DNA from: Pseudomonas coleopterorum
GTDB lineage: Bacteria; Pseudomonadota; Gammaproteobacteria; Pseudomonadales; Pseudomonadaceae
Length of the DNA stretch: 64,000 nt
Assembly: GCF_900105555.1 (NCBI RefSeq)
Contig: NZ_FNTZ01000001.1
Coordinates: 2,790,001-2,854,000 of the forward strand
Reading direction: 5' to 3'
Position numbers and translations under genes: made by a program. The notes under the pieces were generated by a model, which worked only from the letters and a program-made list of their open reading frames with translations, did not search any database and was not told the origin of the DNA. Positions within the stretch are counted from its first letter, which is position 1. Each line of letters begins with the position of its first letter. Of the stretch, positions 55,841 to 64,000 are shown one piece after another.

Positions 55841-56096
55841 GTCGCACGATCTCCGCTTCGCCGCGCGACTGCCGTGTCAGCCGCATCTGCATCACCCTGT
55901 AGGGGGTTGCCCACGCAGCCCCCTCAGTTTCCCGGAAGAGTCTTACTCGTCCACAGTTCGCACCATTGAACACTCCCAGCCTTCCGACCTCGATACCACT
56001 GAGCTAGTCTGCCACTGACACGCTCATTTGCCGCATTGTCGAAAATGCAGCACAGGACACCTCGCGCCGCGACAGGGCGCAGCCATGAGGCCTTTC

Positions 56097-57668
56097 ATGC
56101 CAGGACGCAATCCGCTACATGCCACGAGCGATGAAAGCGCCGAGCCATTATCTCGGCACGCGGGGCGCAATTCGGCCCTGTTTCGTCTCACCGTCACGTT
56201 CATCGTGCTGGTCATCTTCACCTTCACGGGCGTCGAGGGCTGGCGCGCCTGGCGCGACTACCAGCAGGCGTTCGCCACCGCACGCGATTCGGTCACCAAC
56301 CTGGCCCGCGCCACGGCCCAGCATGCCGAAGATGCGATTCGCCAGGTCGACGTACTGACCGACGCGCTGGCCGAGCGCGTGCAAGGTGACGGCCTGCAGA
56401 ACATGAACGTGCCGCGCATTCATGCGCTGATGCAGCAACAGGCGCGGATCATGCCGCAGTTGCATGGGCTGTTCATCTACGACGCCAGCGGACAATGGGT
56501 GGTGACCGACAAGACCGGTACGCCAGAGGCGGCCAACAACGCCGACCGCGACTACTTCAACTACCATCGCACCCACACCGATCCGAACGTGCGCATCAGC
56601 GACGTGGTGCGCAGCCGTTCGACGGACGAATACATCCTGCCGATCTCGCGCCGCCTGAATAACCCGGACGGCAGCTTTGCCGGGGTGCTGCTGGGAACGA
56701 TTCGGGTCAGCTACTTCGTCGACTACTATGGTGACTTCAAGATCGACGATCGCGGCGCGCTGGTCCTGGCGCTGCGCAACGGCCGGATCCTGGTGCGGCG
56801 CCCGTTCCTTGCGCCGGTGCTGGGCAAGACGCTGGAAGACAGCGAGATCTTCAAACGCTATCTGCCGGTGGCCGACGAAGGCGTGGTCGAGGTCAAGGCG
56901 GTGGTCGACAACACCTACCGCCTGTATGCCTACCGCGCATTGACCAGCTATCCGCTGGTGGTGGAAGCCGGGCTGTCGCGCGAATCCTACATCGGCCCCT
57001 GGCGGCGCGACCTGCTCAAGACCGGCTTGGTGCTGCTGGTGCTGATCGCTGGCTTGAGTGGCTTTGGCATGATCGTGCTCAAGCAGCTGCGCGAACGCAT
57101 CGCCATCGAGGAGGAACTGCGCCAGGCCCATCAGATCATGCGCGACATGGCGCTGACCGACAGCCTCAGTGGCCTGGGCAATCGGCGGCGGCTGGACATG
57201 GCCCTGGGGGCCGAAATCGGCCGCGCTCGCCGACAGCGCGGCTGGCTGGCGCTGATCATGCTCGATGTCGACTACTTCAAGCGCTACAACGATCGCTACG
57301 GCCATGCAGCCGGCGACCGCTGCCTGCGCCAGGTGGCCGACGCCATCGTGAAGGTGCTCAAGCGCCCTACCGACCTGGCCGTACGCTATGGTGGCGAAGA
57401 GTTCACCGTGCTGCTCCCCGGTACCGATCTGGAAGGCGCGGGCGTGGTTGCCGAGGCAATCCTGCAGGCCATTCGCGACCTGGGCGTCGAACACCTGGAT
57501 CACCCTGCGGGGCACGTCACAGTCAGCGCCGGCATCACCGCCGCCCAGCCGGCAGTGGAATGGGTCACGGCCGCGCAAATGCTGATGACCGCCGATGCCT
57601 GCCTGTACACCGCCAAACACAAGGGCCGCAATCGCTGGCACGCCTGCGCCACTCAGAGCGGAACGTGA
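56097..57668 (+). CDS. dCache-type membrane diguanylate cyclase
   Basis: This enzyme makes c-di-GMP from two GTP. The protein of about 523 residues has a membrane segment near residue 30-50, a periplasmic double-Cache sensor ([40 protein letters not shown]), a second membrane segment (about 310-335), a short coiled coil ([19 protein letters not shown]) and a GGDEF domain with RYGGEEF. An RPTD sequence five residues before GGEEF is the allosteric inhibition site. Several starts are possible (56028, 56085, 56097); GAGG 6 bases before 56097 favours that one. Confidence 0.9.
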   Translation: MPGRNPLHATSDESAEPLSRHAGRNSALFRLTVTFIVLVIFTFTGVEGWRAWRDYQQAFATARDSVTNLARATAQHAEDAIRQVDVLTDALAERVQGDGLQNMNVPRIHALMQQQARIMPQLHGLFIYDASGQWVVTDKTGTPEAANNADRDYFNYHRTHTDPNVRISDVVRSRSTDEYILPISRRLNNPDGSFAGVLLGTIRVSYFVDYYGDFKIDDRGALVLALRNGRILVRRPFLAPVLGKTLEDSEIFKRYLPVADEGVVEVKAVVDNTYRLYAYRALTSYPLVVEAGLSRESYIGPWRRDLLKTGLVLLVLIAGLSGFGMIVLKQLRERIAIEEELRQAHQIMRDMALTDSLSGLGNRRRLDMALGAEIGRARRQRGWLALIMLDVDYFKRYNDRYGHAAGDRCLRQVADAIVKVLKRPTDLAVRYGGEEFTVLLPGTDLEGAGVVAEAILQAIRDLGVEHLDHPAGHVTVSAGITAAQPAVEWVTAAQMLMTADACLYTAKHKGRNRWHACATQSGT

Positions 57669-57783
57669 CGAGTATGTCGACCCGATCCCGCAGGCCCATT
57701 GGACACATCGGCTTGAACTTCCCGTGTTTCGTATACCTCTGCTACTAACACCCCCCGATTCTGATCAAGAGGCTACGCGAACA

Positions 57784-59010
57784 ATGAGAGCACTCACCTA
57801 CCACGGCGCTCACGACGTCAAAGTCGACACGGTTCCCGATCCAGAGCTTCAGGATGCCGACGACATCATCCTGCGAGTCACGGCCACTGCCATCTGCGGC
57901 TCGGACCTGCACCTGTATCGAGGCAAGATTCCCACGGTCGAACACGGCGACATCTTCGGCCACGAATTCATGGGCATCGTCGAAGAAGTTGGCTCAGCGG
58001 TGACCGCGGTCAGCCCGGGCGATCGCGTGGTCATTCCTTTCGTCATCGCCTGCGGCAGCTGCTTCTTCTGCAACATCGATCTGTTCGCTGCCTGCGAAAC
58101 CACCAACACCGGTCGCGGTGCGATCTTGAACAAGAAGTCGATTCCATCGGGCGCAGCGCTGTTCGGCTTCAGTCACCTGTACGGCGGCGTGCCCGGCGGT
58201 CAGGCCGAATACGTGCGTGTCCCCAAGGCCAATACCGGCCCGTTCAAGGTGCCTGGCACGCTGTCGGATGAAAAAGTGCTGTTCCTGTCGGACATTCTGC
58301 CCACCGCGTTCCAGGCGGTGAAGAACACCGAGATCGGCAAAGGTTCGAGCATCGCCATCTACGGCGCTGGCCCGGTCGGCCTGCTGTGCGCTGCCGTCGC
58401 GCGGATGCTGGGCGCCGAGCGTATCTTCATGGTCGATCACCACCCCTACCGCCTGGCCTATGCGCAACAGGCCTATGGGGTGATCCCGATCAACTTCGAT
58501 GAAGATGACGATCCGGCCGACACCATCATCCGTCAGACGCCAGGCTCGCGCGGCGTGGATGGCGTCGTGGATGCAGTGGGCTTCGAAGCCAAGGGCAGCA
58601 CCACCGAAACCGTGCTCGCCGCCCTCAAGCTTGAAGGCAGCAGCGGCAAGGCGTTGCGCCAGTGCATCGCGGCCGTGCGCCGTGGCGGCGTGGTCAGCGT
58701 GCCGGGCGTGTATGCCGGCTTCATCCACGGCTTCCTGTTCGGCGATGCGTTCGACAAGGGCTTGACCTTCCGCATGGGCCAGACTCACGTTCAGCGCTAC
58801 CTGCCCGAGCTTCTCGAGCACATCGAAGCGGGCCGCTTGACGCCCGAGACGATCATCACCCACCGCATGTCCCTGGAACAGGCGGTCGAAGGCTACAAGA
58901 TCTTCGACAAGAAGGAAGAGGATTGCCGCAAGGTCATTCTCACACCCGGCTCGCCGACTATCGAAGCGCCCATAGTAGAACCTGTCGCAGGTGTCGTACC
59001 CGCGCTCTGA
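57784..59010 (+). CDS. zinc-dependent alcohol dehydrogenase (formaldehyde-dehydrogenase-like)
   Basis: The 408-residue protein has the catalytic zinc site ([23 protein letters not shown]), the four-Cys structural zinc lobe (CGSCFFC...CE), and the NAD-binding [18 protein letters not shown]. Its length and insertions fit the glutathione-independent formaldehyde dehydrogenase/long-chain zinc dehydrogenase group. Substrate is open. A longer frame starting at 57595 overlaps the cyclase gene and is not supported. It lies 115 bases after that gene. Confidence 0.88.
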   Translation: MRALTYHGAHDVKVDTVPDPELQDADDIILRVTATAICGSDLHLYRGKIPTVEHGDIFGHEFMGIVEEVGSAVTAVSPGDRVVIPFVIACGSCFFCNIDLFAACETTNTGRGAILNKKSIPSGAALFGFSHLYGGVPGGQAEYVRVPKANTGPFKVPGTLSDEKVLFLSDILPTAFQAVKNTEIGKGSSIAIYGAGPVGLLCAAVARMLGAERIFMVDHHPYRLAYAQQAYGVIPINFDEDDDPADTIIRQTPGSRGVDGVVDAVGFEAKGSTTETVLAALKLEGSSGKALRQCIAAVRRGGVVSVPGVYAGFIHGFLFGDAFDKGLTFRMGQTHVQRYLPELLEHIEAGRLTPETIITHRMSLEQAVEGYKIFDKKEEDCRKVILTPGSPTIEAPIVEPVAGVVPAL

Positions 59011-59099
59011 AGCATCGCACCACGAGGCCGAGCTCTGCTCGGCCTTGCTTTGTCCGGCCCACGGCGATTGGGCTTTCATGCAGCAGTACAGAGGTCCCC

Positions 59100-59954
59100 A
59101 TGCAACGCTTGGCACTGAGTCAGATCACCACCCAACCCCTCACCCTCGAACAAGACCTGCAACTGTGCCAGCGTCTGGGCTGCGGCCTGGAACTGGCGGA
59201 AAAGAAACTTTCCGAAGACCCTGCACGCGCACGGGAGCAATTGGCTCACGTGCGCGCCAGCGGCGTTCGAGTGACCTCGATCCAGCCCCGCACCCTGACC
59301 ATTTTTCCTTCAGCTTCGGCGCCCGAGCCGCAAGCCCCAGAAGCGCGTCTGGCGCAGCTGATGAACTCGGTCGACCTGTTCAGCGAACTCTTTCCCGGCC
59401 TGGCACTGGTCACCAACACCGGCGCCGATGCGCAAGGCAACGAAGCCTTGGTCTGGACACAGTGCGTCGAGCACTACCGGACACTGGCCGAGCACGCGAG
59501 TGAAAAGGGGATGCTCATCGCACTCGAAGCGCTGGCGCCTTCGTTGATGAACCAGAACTCCATTCTGTTCGCCTTCAGCCAGGCCCGTGAAATGGCCGAC
59601 GCCGTCGCACGGCCTGCCTTCGGCCTGTGCCTGGACCTGTACAACAGCTGGCAGGACCCCAGCCTGCTCGACACCCTCGATGCCGACAAGCTGTTCATCG
59701 TGCAATTGGCCGACTGGCGTCGTCCGCAATCGCTGCACGACCGACGTGCCGTGGGCGACGGCGCTATCCCCCTGAAAGCGCTTCTGCAGCGCTTAGTCGA
59801 TGTGGGCTACGCGGGCGAGTACGTGCTCGAGATTTTTTCCGAGTCGGTCAGTGATTCGCTCTGGAAGGATGTGCCCACTGTGATCCAGGCCGTGGAGCGT
59901 AGCATCGCGGCGTTCGACGACATTCGCCAAGGGATTCTCGGAACACGTGCCTAG
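59100..59954 (+). CDS. sugar phosphate isomerase/epimerase, TIM barrel
   Basis: The 284-residue protein (MQRLALSQITTQPLTLEQDLQLCQRLGCGLELAEKKL) has the AP-endonuclease-2 (xylose isomerase-like) fold: metal-binding Glu in ALEALAP, Asp in LCLDLYNSW, IVQLADWRRP, and Glu in YVLEIFSESVSD. Such enzymes isomerise or epimerise sugars and cyclitols such as hydroxypyruvate or 3-keto compounds. GAGG lies 6 bases before the ATG. It follows the dehydrogenase by 89 bases, so they may be co-expressed. Confidence 0.85.
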   Translation: MQRLALSQITTQPLTLEQDLQLCQRLGCGLELAEKKLSEDPARAREQLAHVRASGVRVTSIQPRTLTIFPSASAPEPQAPEARLAQLMNSVDLFSELFPGLALVTNTGADAQGNEALVWTQCVEHYRTLAEHASEKGMLIALEALAPSLMNQNSILFAFSQAREMADAVARPAFGLCLDLYNSWQDPSLLDTLDADKLFIVQLADWRRPQSLHDRRAVGDGAIPLKALLQRLVDVGYAGEYVLEIFSESVSDSLWKDVPTVIQAVERSIAAFDDIRQGILGTRA

Positions 59955-60065
59955 CCACCTGCCAGCCGCCGAACGACGCACAAGATACTGGCGTCACATG
60001 AAATGAAACGAGCACTACGAGCCGCTGTCTAGAGCTGTAACAACCCATTACCGTGAGTCATCCCT

Positions 60066-60152
60066 ATGTTGAAGTTTCTTGGCAGCACCGTCGGCATCAT
60101 CTTCCTGATCGGCCTGGTCGTGGTCATCGGCCTGTTCAAGCTGGTCTTCTGA
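60066..60152 (+). CDS. 28-residue membrane peptide, conserved in Pseudomonas
   Basis: The frame MLKFLGSTVGIIFLIGLVVVIGLFKLVF is one hydrophobic helix flanked by Lys. From memory, near-identical short proteins occur in many Pseudomonas genomes, often unannotated. It lies in the gap between the TIM-barrel gene and the dehydroquinate dehydratase, and a 9-bp hairpin follows its stop. Its role is unknown. Confidence 0.62.
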   Translation: MLKFLGSTVGIIFLIGLVVVIGLFKLVF

Positions 60153-60160
60153 TTCCTGCC

Positions 60161-60181
60161 GGGGCGCTCCTCGAGCGCCCC
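60161..60181. terminator. possible terminator hairpin without T-run
   Basis: GGGGCGCTC (60161-60169) and GAGCGCCCC (60173-60181) form a perfect 9-bp stem with a 3-base loop between the small peptide gene and the convergent dehydratase gene. No T-tract follows on either strand, so termination strength is doubtful. Confidence 0.5.
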
Positions 60182-60202
60182 TGTCCGCCCCAGCTGCTTC
60201 TT

Positions 60203-61090
60203 TCAGCTCTGCGAACCCTGCTCCACCACGTCCAGTACATTCCGTACCGCAGCAGCCTCCAGCTGTCCCGGCGCCGAAGCCTGGCCCAGGCTGGCATAGG
60301 TCAGGGCCGATCCGCTCAACTGCCCCGCCAACCGCGACAACACACCCAACGGCCCCATCGACATGGTCAGCAATGGACGCTTGGCATAGTGAGCCTGCAT
60401 GTGCTGACTGGCCGCCATCAGCGTCAATACGTCCGCCTTGCTGTTGGGCATCACGGCGATCTTGAGAATGTCAGCGCCCAACGCCTGTTGCCGACGCAAA
60501 CGCTCGACGATGACATGGTGGCTGGGGGTCGCGTTGAAATCATGGTTGGACAGCACCACGGCCACACCCCGTTCATGGGCCAGCGTGACGATGTTCTCGA
60601 CAGCCGCCTGTGGCTTCATCATCTCCACGTCCAACAGATCGACATGACCGGTGTGCAGCAGCTCGGCGTACAAGTTGAAATACGTGGCATCGGCCAGCTC
60701 ACGCTCACCCCCCTCCTCCTTGCTGCGCCAGGTGACGAGTAGAGGCTTGCCGTTCAGTACACCTACCAGACGGGCCAGCAACGGCTTCATCCGTTCGCCC
60801 AGGTGGCCTTGTGGATGATGATCCAAACGCAGTTCAGCCATGTCCACCTGTGACGCAGCGCCGATGTCACGAGCCTGATCAAGCGCTTCACGGTCGGTTG
60901 CGGCGGTGATGGACGCGATGATCTTGGGTGCGCCTTCGCCAATCCGCAATGATCCGATGGTCAGCACAGCGCTTCCCGGTGCCGCCGAAGGGACCTGCAA
61001 GGTCGCGGGCTGGGCGGCTAAAGCGACTGATGACAAGGGCATGCTGGCAGCGGCGACGGCGCTGCCCACGAGAAAACGACGACGTTGCAC
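60203..61090 (-). CDS. type I 3-dehydroquinate dehydratase with Tat signal
   Basis: The enzyme dehydrates 3-dehydroquinate to 3-dehydroshikimate. The 295-residue protein starts at a GTG (61090) with GGAGG 7 bases upstream; the N-terminus is (M)VQRRRFLVGSAVAAASMPLSSVALA, a twin-arginine signal. The mature part is an AroD-type barrel: KIIASITAATDREAL, DMAELRLDH, LLVTWRSKEEGGE, the catalytic His in VLSNHDFNATP, and Schiff-base Lys in DILKIAVMPNS. Normal AroD is cytoplasmic. An exported copy fits periplasmic quinate/shikimate breakdown, although no quinate dehydrogenase is adjacent. Confidence 0.9.
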   Translation of the reverse strand: MQRRRFLVGSAVAAASMPLSSVALAAQPATLQVPSAAPGSAVLTIGSLRIGEGAPKIIASITAATDREALDQARDIGAASQVDMAELRLDHHPQGHLGERMKPLLARLVGVLNGKPLLVTWRSKEEGGERELADATYFNLYAELLHTGHVDLLDVEMMKPQAAVENIVTLAHERGVAVVLSNHDFNATPSHHVIVERLRRQQALGADILKIAVMPNSKADVLTLMAASQHMQAHYAKRPLLTMSMGPLGVLSRLAGQLSGSALTYASLGQASAPGQLEAAAVRNVLDVVEQGSQS

Positions 61091-61184
61091 GGTACGTCCT
61101 CCAGAACACCGGCCTTCCAGGCTGGAAGGCGCGCAATAGAGCATTCGAGGGGCTCGCCATGTGGGGGTTCAAGAAGACTGCCGC

Positions 61185-62732
61185 TCAGGCCGCACCTGCC
61201 ATGGCCACACCCTGCCGACCGTCGAGCTTGACGTGATACATGGCCTTGTCCGCCGCCTTGAGCAACGTATCGAGGTCTTCCCCGTGCACAGGGCACAGGG
61301 AAATCCCGATGCTGCCCGACAGCGACAACTGGCCTACGCAGGTGGCGATCGGCTGCTCGATTGCGTGCAGCAACTGTTGCGCCTTGAGGATCACGCTATC
61401 CGGGTTGGCCAGGTCCGAGACCAAGGCCACGAATTCGTCGCCGCCGTAGCGCGCTACCGTGTCATAGTCGCGAATCGCCTCGCGCATGCGCTTGGCCAGC
61501 GTCTGCAAGACCTGGTCACCCACCGCATGACCTCGTTCATCATTGATCTGCTTGAAGTGATCGAGGTCGATCAACATGACCGCAAAGGGAATGCCCTGCT
61601 CCGTCCACTGGCTCAGCGCCTGGGCGAAGCGATCCGCCAGCAGGTAGCGGTTGGGCAACTGCGTCAATACGTCGTGGGTGGCCAGGAACGCCGAACGCTC
61701 GTGTTCGAGTGCAGCCGCCTCGATGGCCGAAAAGTGCCTGACCAGCACCAGCGGCACCAATACCAGGATCGCCAGCAGCACGCTGAGGATCAGCAGCACT
61801 TCGGGCCCCAGCACATCCGCCAGGCTAAGCTGGCGCTGGAAGGTCAAGGACAGCGGTTGCGTCGGGCTGTCGACGAATACGTCATCGGTCAGCCGCGGCA
61901 AGACCAGTTCGTCCCACCAACGGCTCTGCGCTGCCTCCATGGCCACGACCTGGGTGTTGTGATCATCGCTGCGCAACCGTGCGCTGACAGCCACTCGCGG
62001 ATCGTTGTTGTGGCGCACGATCGCTCCCAGCAGCGCGTCGGTCTTGATCACCAGCATGGCGACCATCGTGCTGCCGAAGAAGTTGGGCAGCGTGTTCTGA
62101 GCGTCCTCTTCAGGGCGCAACACCGATTTCATCAGAATGTATGCATCGCCACCTTCATACAACGCGAAAACGGGCGTCACCACCGGCACAGAACTCTGGT
62201 GGATACGCACCAGGGCGTTGCTCAGATAGGGGACGGTCTCAAGCCTCACCCCGTAGATCACGTTGGTCTCCGGCAACTGGGGCGACATGAAGAGAATCGG
62301 CCATGTCGTGTTCATGCCATTGCGGGAATCGACCACAGGCGCAGGCGGTGTGAAATCCTTCAACTGGAAATCCGGCAACCAGGTGCGCCGCAGCAGGGCC
62401 GCGAAATTGCACTGCTCGTCCTGAGGCACACTGCGCGCCACTTCCAGCATATAGATGTGCGGATAAGCCACCAGCACGGCAGCGCCATAGCGAGCGGCCG
62501 CATCGGTATCGCTCTGCTTGACCGCCTGCAGGAACGCGGCAAACCCGGCCAGCACCGCATCGTTGGTGTCCAGCTGGTTGCGCACACTGCTCGCGATGCT
62601 TTGCACGTACTCCGAAAAGCGGGTTTCCTGCCGCTGGATTTCCGAGCGCAACAGAGAAAATGCCGAGAATGCGATCAAGCCGAACGCCAGGCCGATAAAA
62701 CCTGCGAGCGATGGGCGGCGTCTGATCAACAT
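61185..62732 (-). CDS. CHASE-domain membrane diguanylate cyclase
   Basis: The protein of about 515 residues has a membrane segment near residue 10-30, a periplasmic CHASE sensor (about 35-290; NFAALLRRTWLPDFQLKDFTPP, YPHIYMLEVA), a second membrane segment (about 310-335) and a GGDEF domain with ARYGGDEF. An RDYD five residues before GGDEF is the inhibitory I-site. It should make c-di-GMP; CHASE ligands are usually small molecules but unknown here. The ATG at 62732 is chosen over a GTG 30 bases upstream. Confidence 0.9.
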   Translation of the reverse strand: MLIRRRPSLAGFIGLAFGLIAFSAFSLLRSEIQRQETRFSEYVQSIASSVRNQLDTNDAVLAGFAAFLQAVKQSDTDAAARYGAAVLVAYPHIYMLEVARSVPQDEQCNFAALLRRTWLPDFQLKDFTPPAPVVDSRNGMNTTWPILFMSPQLPETNVIYGVRLETVPYLSNALVRIHQSSVPVVTPVFALYEGGDAYILMKSVLRPEEDAQNTLPNFFGSTMVAMLVIKTDALLGAIVRHNNDPRVAVSARLRSDDHNTQVVAMEAAQSRWWDELVLPRLTDDVFVDSPTQPLSLTFQRQLSLADVLGPEVLLILSVLLAILVLVPLVLVRHFSAIEAAALEHERSAFLATHDVLTQLPNRYLLADRFAQALSQWTEQGIPFAVMLIDLDHFKQINDERGHAVGDQVLQTLAKRMREAIRDYDTVARYGGDEFVALVSDLANPDSVILKAQQLLHAIEQPIATCVGQLSLSGSIGISLCPVHGEDLDTLLKAADKAMYHVKLDGRQGVAMAGAA

Positions 62733-62939
62733 CGTGGCAATATCCAGCGCACAAGCGTGCACAGACTGTGAAGGTGAGAATCGTCGAAGAGATCATGCTG
62801 GCGCATGACAGACTCTTTCCACGACAAGCATGGCGGCGGATTGCAGGAGCAGTCGCCCTTGACTGGAAAGCTAGCAAATTGCCATCTTAGCGTCTACAGC
62901 GGCTTGTCACCCGTCTGCAATCAGAACGGCACAACGACA

Positions 62940-62980
62940 AACGCCCCGATACGGTCAGTCGATGACCGCATCGGGGCGTT
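62940..62980 (-). terminator. long hairpin after glgX
   Basis: AACGCCCCGATACGGTCA (62940-62957) and TGACCGCATCGGGGCGTT (62963-62980) form an 18-position stem with one mismatch and a 5-base loop, 14 bases after the glgX stop. The T-run beyond it on the minus strand is short (TTT). Confidence 0.75.
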
Positions 62981-62994
62981 CGGGTATTACGTTG

Positions 62995-64000
62995 TTAACG
63001 ACGCTTCTTGGTCGACGGCTTGGCCAGTTCGAACATCAGTACCGAACGCCCGGTGACGGCGTACTCGGTACCGAAATCAAACGACTCGCCTGCCTCGAAG
63101 TCGGTCTGGTTGGTATCCAACTGCAGAATCCAACGCTTGCCTTCCGGTACTTCCGGCAGGGTGAAACCGACCACGTCATGGTGCGCGTTGACCACGATCA
63201 AGAGCGAATGGTCGACCCCGGCACGGCGGATACCACTGGCCTGAGTGCGACCGTCGAGCAGGATACCCATGCAGCGGTTGCTGCCGTCCTGCCACTGCTC
63301 GACACCCATTTCGCTGCCGTTGGGCTGGATCCAGCTGACGTCCTTGATACCCAGGCTTTCGTCGTAGGCACCGGTGAAGAAGCGATTGCGGCGCAGCAGT
63401 GGGTAGCGGTTGCGCAGCTCGATCAGGTACTTGACGAAGTCCTGCAACTCGGTGCTCTGCTCGCTGATGTTCCAGTCCACCCAGCCGATCTCGCTGTCCT
63501 GGCAATACGCGTTGTTGCTGCCACCCTGGGTACGCGCGAACTCGTCGCCGGCCAGCAGCATCGGGGTGCCTTGGGCGAGGAACAGCGTCGCCAGCAGGTT
63601 GCGCATCTGGCGGTAGCGCAGAGCGACGATTTCCGGATCATCGGTGGGGCCTTCGACACCGCAGTTCCACGAGCGGTTGTCGGAGTGACCGTCGCGGTTG
63701 TCTTCGCCGTTGGCCTCGTTGTGCTTCTCGTTGTACGACACCAGGTCGTTCAAGGTGAAACCATCGTGAGCGGTGATGAAGTTGACCGACGACGCCGGCT
63801 TGCGACCGCGACGGTTGAACTGGTCGCCCGAGCCCAGGAAGATCTTCGCGAAGTCGCCGAGCATCTCGTCGTCGCCCTTCCAGAACGCGCGGGAGATGTC
63901 GCGGAACTTGTCGTTCCATTCCATCCAGCCCGGCGGGAAGTTGCCCACCTGGTAGCCGCCCGGACCGCAGTCCCAAGGCTCGGCAACCAGCTTGACCTTG
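62995..64000 (-). CDS. glgX: glycogen debranching enzyme GlgX, C-terminal part (partial)
   Basis: The frame is open to the window end, so the start is outside. The visible 334 residues include the end of the GH13 catalytic domain (VAEPWDCGPGGYQVGNFPPGWMEWNDKFRD, VNFITAHDGFTLNDLVSYNEKHNEANGE, FLAQGTPMLLAGDEFARTQGGSNNAYCQD) and the C-terminal beta-domain. GlgX removes short maltooligosaccharide branches from phosphorylase-limited glycogen. The TAHDGF segment holds one of the conserved catalytic-site His-Asp pairs. In Pseudomonas glgX lies in trehalose/glycogen clusters; the neighbours are beyond the edge. Confidence 0.95.
   Translation of the reverse strand, partial: KVKLVAEPWDCGPGGYQVGNFPPGWMEWNDKFRDISRAFWKGDDEMLGDFAKIFLGSGDQFNRRGRKPASSVNFITAHDGFTLNDLVSYNEKHNEANGEDNRDGHSDNRSWNCGVEGPTDDPEIVALRYRQMRNLLATLFLAQGTPMLLAGDEFARTQGGSNNAYCQDSEIGWVDWNISEQSTELQDFVKYLIELRNRYPLLRRNRFFTGAYDESLGIKDVSWIQPNGSEMGVEQWQDGSNRCMGILLDGRTQASGIRRAGVDHSLLIVVNAHHDVVGFTLPEVPEGKRWILQLDTNQTDFEAGESFDFGTEYAVTGRSVLMFELAKPSTKKRR

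Overview
The window is about 64 kb of dense, GC-rich gammaproteobacterial chromosome. Gene content and order point to a yellow-pigmented Pseudomonas, probably near the P. putida/P. fulva side of the genus. The evidence is the gacA-uvrC-pgsA-tRNA-Gly-tRNA-Cys block, a mexEF-oprN pump, a ureide catabolism cluster (hiuH/puuE/uraD/alc/allA), LigD, Pseudomonas-type REP elements, and a complete zeaxanthin-glucoside (crt) cluster. The species is an inference; no rRNA or typing gene is present.

Layout. 1-13.5 kb: end of a hybrid histidine kinase, an O-acyltransferase, the tRNA/pgsA/uvrC/gacA block, a divergent XRE/gp16-like regulator pair, a class I DAHP synthase behind an elaborate leader with two aromatic-rich peptides, xthA, a small lipoprotein, a c-di-GMP phosphodiesterase, rarD and a TerC/CBS membrane protein. 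13.6-21.5 kb: mexE-mexF-oprN behind a MexT-like box, a GNAT protein and a LysR regulator. 21.7-26.5 kb: an EgtB-EgtD ergothioneine fusion gene followed closely by ligD. 26.5-31.4 kb: ureide catabolism and a Tsx-like porin. 31.5-39 kb: a MocR-type aminotransferase, a pqiAABC operon, a lone receiver protein, and a frameshifted gene fusing a PhnN-type kinase to an AMP-phosphorylase-like enzyme. 39-44.7 kb: an MFS transporter, a sulfonate-type ABC transporter, a REP pair, an SDR and a small conserved protein. 44.8-52.4 kb: crtE diverging from idi-crtX-crtY-crtI-crtB, with crtZ convergent. 52.4-64 kb: a TonB receptor, small hypothetical proteins, two diguanylate cyclases, a zinc alcohol dehydrogenase, a TIM-barrel isomerase, an exported dehydroquinate dehydratase and the 3' part of glgX.

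How the genes work together. The crt block contains every step from farnesyl diphosphate to zeaxanthin diglucoside: CrtE makes GGPP, CrtB makes phytoene, CrtI makes lycopene, CrtY makes beta-carotene, CrtZ makes zeaxanthin and CrtX adds glucose, while Idi balances the C5 precursors. The ureide block takes 5-hydroxyisourate through allantoin and allantoate to ureidoglycolate and glyoxylate. The kinase/phosphorylase fusion could convert AMP through ribose 1,5-bisphosphate to PRPP if its frameshift is not real.

The most unusual points are the tandem aromatic leader peptides with an intervening terminator before the DAHP synthase, the PhnN/AMP-phosphorylase fusion, the EgtB-EgtD fusion (domain order opposite to fungal Egt1), and a Tat-exported type I dehydroquinate dehydratase. 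I saw no insertion sequence, CRISPR array, intact prophage or rRNA gene.
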